Source of the DNA: Bacteroidales bacterium
GTDB taxonomy: Bacteria > Bacteroidota > Bacteroidia > Bacteroidales > UBA932
NCBI GenBank assembly: GCA_028724885.1
Contig: JAQYTJ010000030.1
Span: forward strand, 1-52,613
Direction of reading: 5' to 3'
DNA: 52,613 bases
The position numbers were made by a program, and so were the translations under genes. Of the stretch, positions 52,339-52,613 are shown piece by piece. Below the pieces are notes generated by a model that searched no databases, had not been told where the DNA came from, and saw nothing but the letters and a program-made list of their open reading frames with translations. How positions within the stretch are numbered: the first letter of the stretch is position 1; each line of letters opens with the position of its first letter.

Positions 52339-52426
52339 ATCTGTTCTTCGCAAGCCTAGATTCCGGATCGAGTCCGGGATGACGGGGACAAACGAGCCCA
52401 GATTCCGGGTCAAGCCGGGATGACGG
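52317..52426. repeat. Cluster of three REP-like stem-loop elements
   Basis: One element on the plus strand (52317-52342: GTCATCC, stem TCCTGAA/TTCAGGA, GGATCT) and two on the minus strand (52358-52385 and 52400-52426; AGATTCCGG, loop, CCGGGATGACGG). All share the GTCATCC end and an internal hairpin and so belong to one dispersed family, inverted relative to each other. Confidence 0.75.
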
Positions 52427-52437
52427 AAGAAGGATGA

Positions 52438-52557
52438 ACTCGTTTTACCGTCAACGTGAAATGTTGGGCTGACGGCGAGGTTGTGGTCGATGTGGTTGCA
52501 AAGTATAATCCATGTCCTCGCCCAGAAGGACAAGAGAATTTATGGGCAACGGTATAG
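52438..52557 (+). other. Possible coding fragment, unrecognised
   Basis: A 39-codon open frame between TGA 52435-52437 and TAG 52555, reading VKCWADGEVVVDVVAKYNP in the middle. The alternation of polar and hydrophobic residues looks protein-like but there is no convincing start and no family match known to me. It may be the tail of a gene damaged by the neighbouring repeats. The last 50 bases of the window show nothing further. Confidence 0.2.
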
Positions 52558-52613
52558 TGCCACCGGCTGGCTTGTAATAAAGGACTGCGCCGCCCACCCA
52601 GTTTCATAGAACG

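Noticed and set aside
52318..52607. Two minus-strand open frames (52318-52533 and 52410-52607)
   Set aside because: They run through REP-like elements and have low-complexity Ser/Thr/Arg composition.
1..52613. tRNA or rRNA genes
   Set aside because: I looked through the intergenic gaps and saw no cloverleaf with a GTTCRANTC arm and no rRNA core sequences; a dedicated search could still find one.

Overview
The window is a chromosomal segment of a Bacteroidota bacterium, most likely of the order Bacteroidales. The evidence is the repeated TAnnTTTG -7 promoter boxes with weak or absent Shine-Dalgarno sites, the DUF4271-hemD-rnpA-yidD-DUF4293 block, the nadK-uppS-bamA-skp and trxB-bamD-rpoZ-recN blocks, and many Bacteroidota-type families (DUF5107-TPR, DUF2723, M28-TonB, SPOR lipoprotein, membrane-bound LytTR and AraC regulators). 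Genus cannot be read from the sequence. The korAB and ferredoxin-type 2-oxoacid metabolism with NAD(P)-GdhA suggests an anaerobe.

Left end (1-2320): the 3' end of guaA, then an AT-rich island with a two-gene restriction-modification system (MvaI/BcnI-like endonuclease, SPPY-type DNA methyltransferase) and the decayed remains of a small upstream gene. 2321-8250: a secreted metallophosphatase followed by a cysteine-desulfidase-type enzyme, a strongly structured ~220-nt intergenic candidate RNA, and a large secreted DUF5107-TPR protein. 8250-18400: housekeeping genes (pgk, an RlmI-like methyltransferase, a DUF2723 glycosyltransferase, SUI1/YciH, hemD, rnpA, yidD, nucleoside phosphorylase), often with divergent promoters packed into very short gaps. 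18400-23060: a fabH-fabF-fabZ-rluA lipid cluster flanked by two membrane-embedded transcription factors, LytTR and AraC.

23200-34300 (mostly minus strand): tandem YitT membrane proteins, leuS, an M28-peptidase-like protein fused to a TonB C-terminal domain with most metal ligands lost, a SPOR lipoprotein, and a separate operon of M49-like lipoprotein (altered HExxH), DASS anion transporter and outer-membrane barrel. 34389-38700: korA-korB-gdhA, the 2-oxoglutarate/glutamate node. 38753-49300: envelope biogenesis (skp, bamA, uppS, nadK, a second skp, a GT4 glycosyltransferase, a LysM-PBP1 protein), then recN and rpoZ. 49343-51789: bamD, trxB and a divergent Fur-family gene without the usual CxxC.

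Right end (51790-52613): no convincing gene. It holds the 3' end (domains V and VI) of a group II intron on the minus strand with an internal 73-bp tandem amplification, then a perfect-register 22-bp minisatellite that runs into REP-like stem-loop elements, one more of which lies downstream of pgk. The best candidates for something new are the structured RNA at 4918-5137, the operon of a pseudo-peptidase lipoprotein with transporter and porin, the catalytically degenerate M28-TonB fusion, and the intron/minisatellite junction.
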